A stretch of DNA of 64,000 nucleotides from Oceanicola sp. 502str15 (GTDB taxonomy: Bacteria > Pseudomonadota > Alphaproteobacteria > Rhodobacterales > Rhodobacteraceae), in NCBI RefSeq assembly GCF_024105635.1, contig NZ_WYDQ01000002.1, positions 138,881 to 202,880 of the forward strand. The letters are read 5' to 3'. The notes beneath the pieces are model-generated. The model had not been told where the DNA came from. It ran no database searches and saw only the letters and a program-made list of their open reading frames with translations. This document shows, piece by piece, positions 25,118 through 33,900 of this stretch. The translations under genes and the position numbers were made by a program. How positions within the stretch are numbered: position 1 is the first letter of the stretch; every line of letters starts with the position of its first letter.

Positions 25118-26079
25118 GCGCGTGCTCCCAGCCGGGTGTCGAGCAGACGCGAGAACATCAGGAAGCCAATCAGGATCGCCCCGACCAGCGCGATATACCA
25201 TGAGGTTGGCGCGCCCATCATCATCAGCCCGCCCTTGAGCGAGGACAGCACGAAGACGCCCAGCACCGGGCCCCAGATTGAGCCCACGCCGCCGCGCAGC
25301 GTGCACCCGCCGATGACAGCCGCCGCGATGGTTTCAAGCTCCATCTTCACGCCGGAGGTGGAATAGACCGACCCCTCCTGACAGACGACGAGAACACCCG
25401 CCAGACCGGCGAGGCCGGAGCAGACCATGAAAGATTTGATCTTTGTCGCCGCCGGCGAAATTCCATTTGCCAGTGCGGCCCGCGGGTTGCCGCCCACGGC
25501 CAGCAAGTGGTTGCCGAAGCGGGTCTTGGCAAGGACGAAGACGAAAAAGGCCGTCAGCACGAGAAGAAAGATGACGGTGACGTTCACATCGCCTATGCGG
25601 CTCTTGAGCAGCTCCACCACCCCGTCGCGGCGATACTCCCGCGGGATCGACATGCTGAAGCCCCGCGTGGCGATGTAGGTGATCCCGCGATACACGAAGA
25701 GCCCGCCCAGCGTGACAATCATCGAGGGCACGCCGAAGCGCGTTGTCAGCACCCCGTTCAGAAACCCGATGGCGCAGGCCACGACCAGCGCAAGAAGGGC
25801 CGACGGGATGACGCCGATGGCCATGGTGTCCATGCACCAGATGAACACCACGCCAACGAAAGCAAAGACCGACCCAACCGAAAGATCGACCTCGCCGGAG
25901 GTCATCAGAATAGCCTGCCCGATGGCGATGATGCCGACCCCGGCCGTGATCCGGAGCACGCTGGGAATGGAACCGAGCCAAAGCCCGCCGGTCGAGATGA
26001 TGAAGAAGGCGATGATCAGCACCGCGCCGATGACGACGCCGGTTTCTATGCGACCGAGGATCAGCTTCGTGATGTCCAT
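25114..26079 (-). CDS. Ribose-type ABC transporter permease (first permease)
   Basis: A 321-residue CUT2 permease. The motif SGEVDLSVGSVFAF, the ATPase-contact loop ALANGISPAATKIKSFM and VIGGCTLRGGVGSIWGPVLG are all present, parallel to the next gene, so the two are paralogues. Membrane segments number about eight to ten. It is the second gene of the operon, 110 bp after the binding-protein gene. Substrate is inferred to be a sugar or cyclitol derivative processed by the downstream oxygenase module. Confidence 0.9.
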   Translation of the reverse strand: MDITKLILGRIETGVVIGAVLIIAFFIISTGGLWLGSIPSVLRITAGVGIIAIGQAILMTSGEVDLSVGSVFAFVGVVFIWCMDTMAIGVIPSALLALVVACAIGFLNGVLTTRFGVPSMIVTLGGLFVYRGITYIATRGFSMSIPREYRRDGVVELLKSRIGDVNVTVIFLLVLTAFFVFVLAKTRFGNHLLAVGGNPRAALANGISPAATKIKSFMVCSGLAGLAGVLVVCQEGSVYSTSGVKMELETIAAAVIGGCTLRGGVGSIWGPVLGVFVLSSLKGGLMMMGAPTSWYIALVGAILIGFLMFSRLLDTRLGARA

Positions 26080-26192
26080 GGACGTGCCCCTTGAAAGTAA
26101 GTCATCGGGCGAGGCTGAGCGCCTCGCCCGGGGTGGAGACGGCCGGGAGGAACGGGCCGTCTCCGGGGAGTTGAAAGCGCCTAGAGCACCCC

Positions 26193-27179
26193 TCAGAACG
26201 GCGAGAGATCGTAATAGGCGTCTTCACCGAGGATGTTCATGACCACCGTCTTGAACTGCTCGGCATTGTCGGCATCGACCACCAGGGGCCCGGTGACGAT
26301 GGGAGCCGTCGGCGCCATTTGCGTTTCGTTGTAATGCAGCAAGACATCGTAGGCGAAAGGCGCTTGAAGCGGGAACAGGGTGGAGAAGGTCGCGGTGCAG
26401 AGCTCCGCCAGCACGCATTCCAGCGACGAGGGCGAGTCGGAGTCGGTCAGGATTGCGATGTCTTCACGCCCCAGTTCCCGGACCACGTCGGTGATCCACT
26501 TGTTCGCCAGCGAGGTTGCCCAGATGACGCTGACATCGGGGTTGCTGACGATGTAGGAGCGGATGATGTCCATCGCCTTCAGCGGCTCGTCGCCAATGGC
26601 CAGCTTGTCGGCCACCACGCCCTCGGGCATCGTTTCGAAAAAGCCCTTCGCCCGCTGCTCGTGCCCGGCATGACCGAGATGCGCCATCAGATAGGCCACG
26701 CGCGTAGGCGTGCCGTCCTCCAGAATGCGTTTGCCCATCACCTGGCCGATGACGTTCTCATTGGCATCGACGGAGGTGAGATATAGGCCTTCCAGCTTGG
26801 CGTTGTCTTCTGCACCTGGCGGGTGCGAGGTGACCGAGACGAAGGGAATGCCCTTTTCCTTGGCGGCCTTGAGGCCGGGCAGCATGGCGTCTACCGAAGA
26901 GATGTGCATCGCGATCCCGTCGGGATTGGCGTTCAGCACCGTGTCGAGAAACTTCGCATGTTCCGCCGGGTCGTAGGCTTCCGGACCGACATATTTGATC
27001 TCTACGTCCGGATGCGCTTCCATATAGGCCTCGCCGGCCTTGATGTGGAACTGCACGTTGGCATCGGTCATGCTCCACAGGACGTGGTAGAACGTATACT
27101 TGGCTTCTGCATGGGCAACGCCCGCGACGCCGATTGCCATGGCCGCCGACAGAGCCGTGGCGCGCAAGAATGTTTTCAT
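26193..27179 (-). CDS. Periplasmic sugar-binding protein of the module A ABC transporter
   Basis: First gene of the operon, 328 residues from ATG MKTFLRATAL, with a signal peptide ending HAEA. The mature part is a ribose-binding type fold: YHVLWSMTDANVQFHIKAGEAY, then DTVLNANPDGIAMHISSVDAMLPGL and KGIPFVSVTSHPP. Mid-protein LGHAGHEQRAKGFFE and PDVSVIWATSLANKW are hinge/ligand regions of the family. It delivers ligand to the two permeases. A 300 bp divergent promoter region separates it from the LacI-type regulator, which likely senses the same or a related compound. Confidence 0.88.
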   Translation of the reverse strand: MKTFLRATALSAAMAIGVAGVAHAEAKYTFYHVLWSMTDANVQFHIKAGEAYMEAHPDVEIKYVGPEAYDPAEHAKFLDTVLNANPDGIAMHISSVDAMLPGLKAAKEKGIPFVSVTSHPPGAEDNAKLEGLYLTSVDANENVIGQVMGKRILEDGTPTRVAYLMAHLGHAGHEQRAKGFFETMPEGVVADKLAIGDEPLKAMDIIRSYIVSNPDVSVIWATSLANKWITDVVRELGREDIAILTDSDSPSSLECVLAELCTATFSTLFPLQAPFAYDVLLHYNETQMAPTAPIVTGPLVVDADNAEQFKTVVMNILGEDAYYDLSPF

Positions 27180-27383
27180 ATGATCCTCCCTGGACTGGCG
27201 CAGCATGTCGCGGCGCCGAAATTGAGCGTTCGTGTCATGACCTGCCGGTGGTCTCCTCCCGCCCGGCCGGGACCTGAAACAACAGTTGCGACAATACAAC
27301 CCAAGGCCCCGGCGCAAAGGTACCGAATTGGCCCAAAATAGCCCACTTCAGCCACCATCCCGGGCATCATGGGCGCTTATGCG

Positions 27384-27414
27384 TGCAAAATTGGGCCATT
27401 TGGGACATTTTGCA
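27384..27414. promoter_or_regulatory. Candidate operator between module A transporter and its LacI-type regulator
   Basis: TGCAAAAT and ATTTTGCA form a perfect eight-base inverted repeat with a 15-base spacer in the divergent promoter region. The spacer contains TTGGGCCA, and further GCCCA/TGGGC elements lie to its left. Position between the two divergent start codons fits a site for the adjacent LacI-type protein controlling both directions. Also supports starting the regulator at 27484 rather than upstream of this site. Confidence 0.45.
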
Positions 27415-27483
27415 TCTGGCGCAATCGCATCAGACAGCGCACCGTCTGGCGCACCACCACCTGAGAACAGCCGGGTCGACTCG

Positions 27484-28560
27484 ATGACTGCACAGAAGAC
27501 CCCGCCTCCGGTTTCCAAGAAGGTCCGGATCACCGACATCTGCAACGCCACGGGATTGTCCCGCTCCACCGTCGACCGTGCGATCAACGGGCGCGGACAG
27601 GTGCATCCTCGCACCGTCGAGCACATCCGCAACGCGCTGCGGGTTCTCTCCGACATGCCGGTGGACGCTCGACCGGAAGACGCCCCTCCGGTTGATGTTC
27701 TGCTTCGGCTCGGCAAGGGCATGGCCTTCCAGATGAAACAAGTCTTCGATCGTCTCAGGAACCCGACCGATCGCTATTTCGACCTTTTCCAGCTCAACGA
27801 GGAAACCATCCTGAGACAGCTTCAGGAGGTCTGCGCCGATACCAGCCGCGCCGCTATTGTGACCGTCAAGGACACAGATCGGGTTCACTCCGTCCTGTCT
27901 AGCGCGCGGCGCGCCGGAAAGCGCATCATCGCGCTGATTTCCGATCTGGAACAGGAGTGCCGCAACGGCTTCGTGGGAATCGACAATAAGGCCGCCGGAT
28001 CGACCGCCGCTTATATGATCGCCCAGGCGCTAGGCAACCGGCCGGCGACCGTCGGCGTCGCGGTGGGCGATCACGCATTCCGCTGCCACGAGGACCGAGA
28101 GATCGGTTTTCGATCTACCCTGCGCGAGATTGCCCCAAGAGTGATCCTGGCCGCAGAAGCAAAGGGCGAGGACAACCCGGAGAAAACCTATCACGCCATC
28201 CGCAGAATGCTTGAGGCCCACCCCGGCATGGGCGCGATCTACAACGTCAGCGGCGGCAACGCTGGCCTCGCGCGGGCCCTGCGCGAACTCGGGATCGATC
28301 AGGACATGGTCGTCATCCTGCACGAGCTGACCTCGGTGACCGTGCCGATCCTGATCGACGGAACACTGAACTATTCCATCTCCCAGGACCCTACGGCGTT
28401 GATGTCTTGCGCTATCCAGATGGCACGTAGCCCACTGCTGGAAGGCGATCCTTCGAAGCAAGTAGACTTCGGAGTCTTCACCCGCTTCAACCTGCCTGCT
28501 TATGCGAAAGGTCTGCCCGGCGAGGAAATCTGGGCGGTGGGCCATGACGGGAGTTGGTGA
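27484..28560 (+). CDS. LacI-family transcriptional regulator (module A)
   Basis: A 358-residue regulator. The N-terminal helix-turn-helix is VRITDICNATGLSRSTVDRAINGRGQVHPRTVEHI, the LacI DNA-binding layout with the hinge helix after it. The rest is a periplasmic-binding-type sensor domain resembling ribose-binding proteins (NGFVGIDNKAAGSTAAYM, YNVSGGNAGLARALRELG). I start at the ATG before TAQKTPPP; an ATG ~35 codons upstream would place the operator-like repeat inside the gene. It is divergent from the sugar ABC/hydroxylase operon and probably represses it until the ligand binds. Confidence 0.85.
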   Translation: MTAQKTPPPVSKKVRITDICNATGLSRSTVDRAINGRGQVHPRTVEHIRNALRVLSDMPVDARPEDAPPVDVLLRLGKGMAFQMKQVFDRLRNPTDRYFDLFQLNEETILRQLQEVCADTSRAAIVTVKDTDRVHSVLSSARRAGKRIIALISDLEQECRNGFVGIDNKAAGSTAAYMIAQALGNRPATVGVAVGDHAFRCHEDREIGFRSTLREIAPRVILAAEAKGEDNPEKTYHAIRRMLEAHPGMGAIYNVSGGNAGLARALRELGIDQDMVVILHELTSVTVPILIDGTLNYSISQDPTALMSCAIQMARSPLLEGDPSKQVDFGVFTRFNLPAYAKGLPGEEIWAVGHDGSW

Positions 28561-28744
28561 GCTTTGTGCTCTGAAGTCGTCCAAGGTTGTCAAGCGATGT
28601 AACACTGCGGAGAAAGCAGCGGAAAAGACACCCAATTGACCAAAGTCGGCAATAATGGATGGCCCTGTTGCACGCCGCTCTACTGCGAATGGCAGCTTAA
28701 GGCCGAATGTCGACGCTTCCCGTTGAAGCGGTGAATGCCACACT

Positions 28745-29251
28745 TCAGTTATCCAGCATGCCCGCCGACCGCATGCTGAAGGCGGCTTTCTCCCGGCCGA
28801 AGCCGACGATCAGATGATCGTGGACCGCGATCTCCATAAGCTTGCACGCCTCGAGTATCTTCCTGGTGAGCTCGATGTCAGCGTCGCTCGGATGTGGATC
28901 GCCGGATGGATGGTTGTGGCAGAGGATGAGAGCCGAGGCATCGAAGACCAGAGCGGCGCGAACAACCTCGCTCACGTAGACCGGAACGTGAACAAGGCTC
29001 CCACGGCCCATGATCTTGTCTTGGATTAACCTGTTCTTGCGATCCAACAGTAGCACTCTGAACACCTCGGCGCGTTCGCAAATAGCATTGAGCGCCAGGT
29101 AGTCGGTTAGCAGTGGCCAAGAGTGCAACGCGGCGGTCGAACGCGCGTGCTCGCGCAAGATCGTCCGGGCCGCATCGATGGTCGCAACTTCGGCCTCCGA
29201 GAAGCCACATGGCTGCGTCGGGGGAGGGTCGTCGTCGTCCAAGGAGTTCAT
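28745..29251 (-). CDS. radC: RadC-family JAB-domain protein
   Basis: A 168-residue RadC/JAB1-MPN protein. The metalloprotease-like motif is complete: LILCHNHPSGDPHPSDADIELT, with His-x-His and Asp as metal ligands, and LIVGFGREKAAFSMRSAGML at the end. It lacks the N-terminal helix-hairpin-helix of chromosomal RadC, as is common for plasmid and phage copies. The exact role is unknown despite the old DNA-repair name. It marks the return to plasmid backbone after the module A cargo. Confidence 0.88.
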   Translation of the reverse strand: MNSLDDDDPPPTQPCGFSEAEVATIDAARTILREHARSTAALHSWPLLTDYLALNAICERAEVFRVLLLDRKNRLIQDKIMGRGSLVHVPVYVSEVVRAALVFDASALILCHNHPSGDPHPSDADIELTRKILEACKLMEIAVHDHLIVGFGREKAAFSMRSAGMLDN

Positions 29252-29291
29252 GTGGCGTCCTTTCGATTGAGGGTTTCTCGGACATCGCGGC

Positions 29292-29522
29292 TCAGATCAT
29301 CCCGGCGATCACGAGGCCGGATTTCATGGAGGGGCGGCCGCAGGCCTCACAGAAGCCTGCGCGCTGATCCGGTTCGAGGTCCGTGGTGTGATCGCACCCG
29401 GGCACCATGCAGATCGCGGGCGCGACGCTCTCCAGCGCATGGTCTTCTAGGAAATCCGTGACCTCGGCGTAGCCTTCGGTCCGGGCGAGGGTGAGAAGCT
29501 TGGGATGGGAGAGATTGAACAT
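29292..29522 (-). CDS. Small zinc-ribbon-like plasmid protein
   Basis: A 76-residue protein starting MFNLSHPKLLTLARTEGY, with AAGAAGGAC as ribosome site. After an N-terminal helix it has CMVPGCDHT and FCEACGRPS, two cysteine pairs that look like a small zinc ribbon. Proteins of this type occur in the same RadC/DUF736 backbone clusters, but I know no function. The stop is ~40 bp before the RadC start; both are probably transcribed together. Confidence 0.7.
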   Translation of the reverse strand: MFNLSHPKLLTLARTEGYAEVTDFLEDHALESVAPAICMVPGCDHTTDLEPDQRAGFCEACGRPSMKSGLVIAGMI

Positions 29523-29730
29523 CGCGTCTGTCCTTCTTTGGGAGTCAAAGGCCGTGAGGGAAGCCGAACTGCGCCGGCTCCCCTCACTGGGCCTGACTCT
29601 CGGGCTGGCGGGCTGAATGGCAGGAGACATGCCGCCAGCTCGCGTCAGACCGCTCTCGGGAGGATCAGGCCCGCACGGCGAAAGGCGCCCCGGTTCCCCG
29701 GGACGCCCCCTGCTCGCGTTTCGAAGCGGA

Positions 29731-30459
29731 TCAGCCGACCAGCGCGAGACCGACGTTCTCAGCCCGGTCCTCGGCGGCGCTCTCGACGAAGGGGATGATC
29801 GAGAAGGTCTGCCCGCCCCGCTGCTCCTCGTTCTGCACGGCATTCACCCGGAGATCGCCGTCAGGCGTGTTGATCAGGAGCGAAAGGTAGCGGTTCCCGG
29901 TCCGGTTGCTCTTCGCCATCCAGGCCGAGCCCACGCGGATCGGGTGGCCCTTGGGCGAGCTGACCTCGATCCGGTAGTCGGCATGGGTCTGTTCCACCTT
30001 GAACTCGTTCTCGATGAGCACGAACTCGAGGTCGAACATCATGTTGGCGATGTAGCCGGCGAAGGCGTTGTCGGCATCCATCGCGGTCAGCTCGCCGGAG
30101 ATCGAGCCGGACTTCATGGTGCCGCTCGAGACCAGCGGGATGACCTGGAATTCCCCGGTGTCGGTCTCCCGCGCCTCCTTCGTCTGCACCGCGTTAACCC
30201 GGAACGGGCCGACGCCGACATCGAGCTGCAGCGAGAGGTAGGGATTTCCGGTGGTGTTGCCGGTCTCGTTCCAGGCCGTGCCGATGCGCACCTTGCGCCC
30301 GGCCTTGTTGACCGCGGTGACATCGTAGTCCGGGCTCCGCTCGGACATCTTGGCCCGGGTCTCGAGCTGGATCGCGATGTCGAAGCGGCTGGAGTGGATC
30401 ATGCCGGCATAGGCGGCGGCTGCGGTTTCGGGGGTCCTGGTCAGGGTTCCTGCGAACAT
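29731..30459 (-). CDS. DUF736-like protein with internal duplication
   Basis: A 242-residue protein from MFAGTLTRTPETAAAAYAGM. Two homologous repeats are visible: DYDVTAVNKAGRKVRIGTAW...GNPYLSLQLD...FRVNAVQ (about 45-95) and DYRIEVSSPKGHPIRVGSAW...GNRYLSLLIN...LRVNAVQ (about 160-210). Each repeat resembles a DUF736 unit (~100 residues as a single protein), so this is a tandem fusion. No catalytic residues stand out. The family is abundant on conjugative plasmids of alphaproteobacteria; function unknown. Confidence 0.75.
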   Translation of the reverse strand: MFAGTLTRTPETAAAAYAGMIHSSRFDIAIQLETRAKMSERSPDYDVTAVNKAGRKVRIGTAWNETGNTTGNPYLSLQLDVGVGPFRVNAVQTKEARETDTGEFQVIPLVSSGTMKSGSISGELTAMDADNAFAGYIANMMFDLEFVLIENEFKVEQTHADYRIEVSSPKGHPIRVGSAWMAKSNRTGNRYLSLLINTPDGDLRVNAVQNEEQRGGQTFSIIPFVESAAEDRAENVGLALVG

Positions 30460-30577
30460 GGGTCTTCTCCTCGGGTTTGCCGGTGCTCGACCCTTGGCCC
30501 AGGACCGACGGTTTGCGTTTCGACCCCTCATGGGATCGCAAAATCCCCAAGCCCTCTTTCCTTTCTTCTCCCGTCCG

Positions 30578-30856
30578 TCAGCCCGGCCCGTCGCCGGACG
30601 GGGTATCTAACGTTGACGCGCGCACCGCCCTCCCCTGCCCCGTCGCAGCACCCTGGCGCGACTTCGAAACGTAGAAGTCGGCCTCGGCCCCGTTCAGTCG
30701 GCGGCCACTGCGGTCGGTCAGCCCGATGGTGCTGCCATTCTGGGCAAAGATGATGAGGAATTGGCCTGTGCTGTCCCGATGCACCCGGTAGGCTTCGTTG
30801 GCCCAGTGGACGCATTTGCCCGCCTCCACGGCGGCCATGATCTCCGCGATGTTCAT
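30578..30856 (-). CDS. Small plasmid protein, unknown function
   Basis: A 92-residue protein starting MNIAEIMAAVEAGKCVHWANEAYRV, preceded by a GGAG ribosome site. It contains a compact beta-rich core (YRVHRDSTGQFLIIFAQNGSTIGLTD). Short proteins with this start are seen beside the large methyltransferase/helicase gene on related plasmids, as here. No motif gives a function. The C-terminal ~25 residues are low-complexity and may be poorly conserved. Confidence 0.65.
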   Translation of the reverse strand: MNIAEIMAAVEAGKCVHWANEAYRVHRDSTGQFLIIFAQNGSTIGLTDRSGRRLNGAEADFYVSKSRQGAATGQGRAVRASTLDTPSGDGPG

Positions 30857-30959
30857 GTGGCTCTCCAGTTCAGGCTGCGTGCGCGCTGGCTCGGGGCGGC
30901 AGCCCCCCGAGCCGATATTAGCGAGGCGCGCGCTCCAGGTTTCCCTTTGGGCGTGCGGC

Positions 30960-33900
30960 TCAGGCCGCTTTAGTTGCCTCGCCACGAGCGCCGACAATCC
31001 GTTCCAGGATCGCGGCGGGATCGACACCGTCCCCATGCGGCACGAAGACCCGGAGCTGGTAGGCGATGATCTCGGTGAAACACCCCACTGCTTTCAGCCC
31101 TTCGATTTCGCCCTTGTCCGCGCCGTCGATCTCCAGCCGCACGGCGCCGGCCACGCGACGGCGCACGAGCGACAGTCCGCGGCCCAGATCGACCGGTGCG
31201 CTGGTGCCCAGGGCGGCGGTGAGCATCTCCTGCGGGGTTGTCGGCGTGCCCACCATGAACCGGGCGCGCAGGGCCGCGGCGCCGTCCTCGCTGACGGTCC
31301 GGCCGATCATGCTCGGTTGGCCTTCGGGCGTGACCCGGTAGATCCGCTCGTTGCCCGAGGGGATGTCCTTCCAGATCGGCAGCAGCAGCCCGGTCAGCAG
31401 GTAGAGCTTCGTCGTGCTCACCTTGGGCAGGCAGTCGGCCTCTTCGCCCCAGAGCCGCAGGAACTCCTCCGGTTCGATCTGCTCCCACGCCGAGCGCTCG
31501 AACCTCTCCTCCTCCACGTAACTCGACCCGGTCGGCCGGGTCACCTTGCGCATGAGGGTGACGATCTCCTCGTCGTAGATCTGCATCGGCCGCGACGAGA
31601 TCAGCCCCGCACGCCCGGAGGCGCGATTAATCATCGCCAGCTTGTCCGGGTTGCGGTCCAGCGCCTCCTCCGCCGAGAGCACGTGGACAGGGTCCGTCAC
31701 TTCGAGCCCGACGATGCGGGTCACCGCCCCGGAGCGCGGGCAGGTCCAGAGATCCTCCGTCGAGACCTGCTCGATCCGCTCGCCACGCAGGGTCTCCACC
31801 CCGAGATCGAGCGTGCCGGCGGCGCGCGCCCGTTCGGTCTGATCGGCAATTCGGGCCATGAATTCGGCAAAGAGCGCGTTCTGCATGTGGATCGGCAGCG
31901 CCAGAACCCGGTTCAGGAACCGCTGGATCGGCGGCAGATCCTCGAGCAGCACGCCGTCCTGGTCGGTCAATCTCAGCGCGGTCCAGTCCGAGAACTGCGC
32001 GTAGCTCATCGCACGGGCACGCCCGGCGGCCAGGTCGGCGTAGTAGCCCCGGAGCGCGGAGCGCGCAATCGGGCTTTCGAGATTGTCCTCGGGCCGGAAC
32101 ATCCCCTGCGCGCCGGTCTCGCGCTGGCCCTTGGTGAGCGCGCCCAGCTGGTCGAGCCTCCGGGCGATCGTCGAGGTGAAGCGTTTCTCGCCGTGCACGT
32201 CCGAGGTGCAGACCCGGAAGAAGGGCGCCGAGACCTGGGCCGAGCGATGGGTGCGGCCGAGCCCCTGGATCGCCGCATCGGCGCGCCAGCCGGGCTCGAG
32301 GAGGTAGTGCCGGCGCCGTTTCTGGTTCCTCGCGGTCTCGGCGGCATGATAGGACCGCCCGGTCCCGCCGGCGTCGGAGAAGATGAGAATGTCCTTCTCG
32401 CCCTCCATGAAGGCGCGGGTTTCCGAGGAATTGCTGCTGGCGCTGCGCGTCTCGATGAAGAGCGCGCCCTCCCGGGATTTCAGGGGGCGGATGGAGCGCC
32501 CGGTGACCTCGGCCACGGCCTCGTCGCCGAAAGCCCAGAGGATCTGGTCGAGCGCCGCGGGGATCGGCGCCAGGGACATCAGCTCGAGCATCGCCGCATC
32601 GCGCAGGGCCAGCGCCTCCCGCGAGACGACCAGTTCGCCCTCCGCATCCCGGAGCGGCTCGGCCACGATCGTGCCCTCGATCTCGACGAGCTTCTGGGCG
32701 TGGATCGGGAAGGCCTGCTCGAGGTAGGAGAGCACGTAGTCCCGCGGCGTCAACGCCCCCTCGACCAGCGCGTCTTCCGGGTCCATCGCCTCGAGCCGCC
32801 GCTTCAGAAGGCTCTCGCCGGTGGAGACCACCTGGACGACGCAGGCGTAGCCCTGCGCGATATCCTGCGCGATGGCGCGGATGACGGTCGGGGCTTTCAT
32901 CCCCATCAGGAGGTGGTTGAAGAAGCGCTGCTTGGTGCTCTCGAAGCGCGACTTCGCCGAGGCCTTGGCGGCGGAGGCGTTGGTCTGGCCGGAGGCATCG
33001 TTGACGCCGGTCGCGGTCAGCGCGGCCTCGAGATTGTGGTGGATCGTCCGGAAGGCGCCGGCATAGGCATCGTAGATCTCGACCTGCGCCGGGGTCAGCG
33101 CATGTTCGAGCAAGTCGTATTCCACGCCATCGAAGCTGAGCGCGCGGGCGGTGTAGAAGCCGAGCGTTTTCAGGTCGCGGGCCACCACCTCCATCGCCGC
33201 CACCCCGCCAGCCTCCATCGCCGCGACGAAACTCTCGCGGCTCGGGAAGGGGTATTCCGGCCCCGGACCCCAGAGCCCGAGGCGTGCGGCATAGGCGAGG
33301 TTCGAGACGCTCGTCGCGCCCGTGGCCGAAATGTAGAAGACCCGGGCGCGGGGCGCGGCAAGTTGCAGCCGCAGTCCCGCAAGACCCTGCTGCGAGGGTT
33401 TGACCCCCCTGCCCTGGTCAGACCCGGCGGCGTTCTGCATCGCATGCGCCTCGTCGAAGGCCAGCACGCCGTCGAACTCGTCCCCCATCCAATCGAGGAT
33501 CTGGCCCAGGCGGGTCGTTCCGCATTTGCCTGCCGAACGCAGCGTCGCATAGGTCACGAAGAGGATGCCGTCGCCCATCGGGATCGGCTGATCGGGCTTC
33601 CATCTGGAGAGCGGCTGGATGTCGGCGGGCGAGCCGCCAAGATCGGTCCAGTCGCGCAGCGCATCCTCGATGAGCGTCGCGGATTTCGAGATCCAGATGG
33701 CCTTGCGGCGTCCCGCGAGCCAGTTCACCAGGATGAGCCCGGCGCATTCCCGGCCCTTGCCGCAGCCGGTGCCGTCGCCGAGGAAATAGCCGAGCCGGTA
33801 GGCGCGGGCCTCCGGATCATCGTCGGCCCGCGTCAGACGGGTGTGGTCGGAGTCGATGGTGAACCGGCCTGGCAGGTCGCGGGCATGGGCGTCATGCGCC

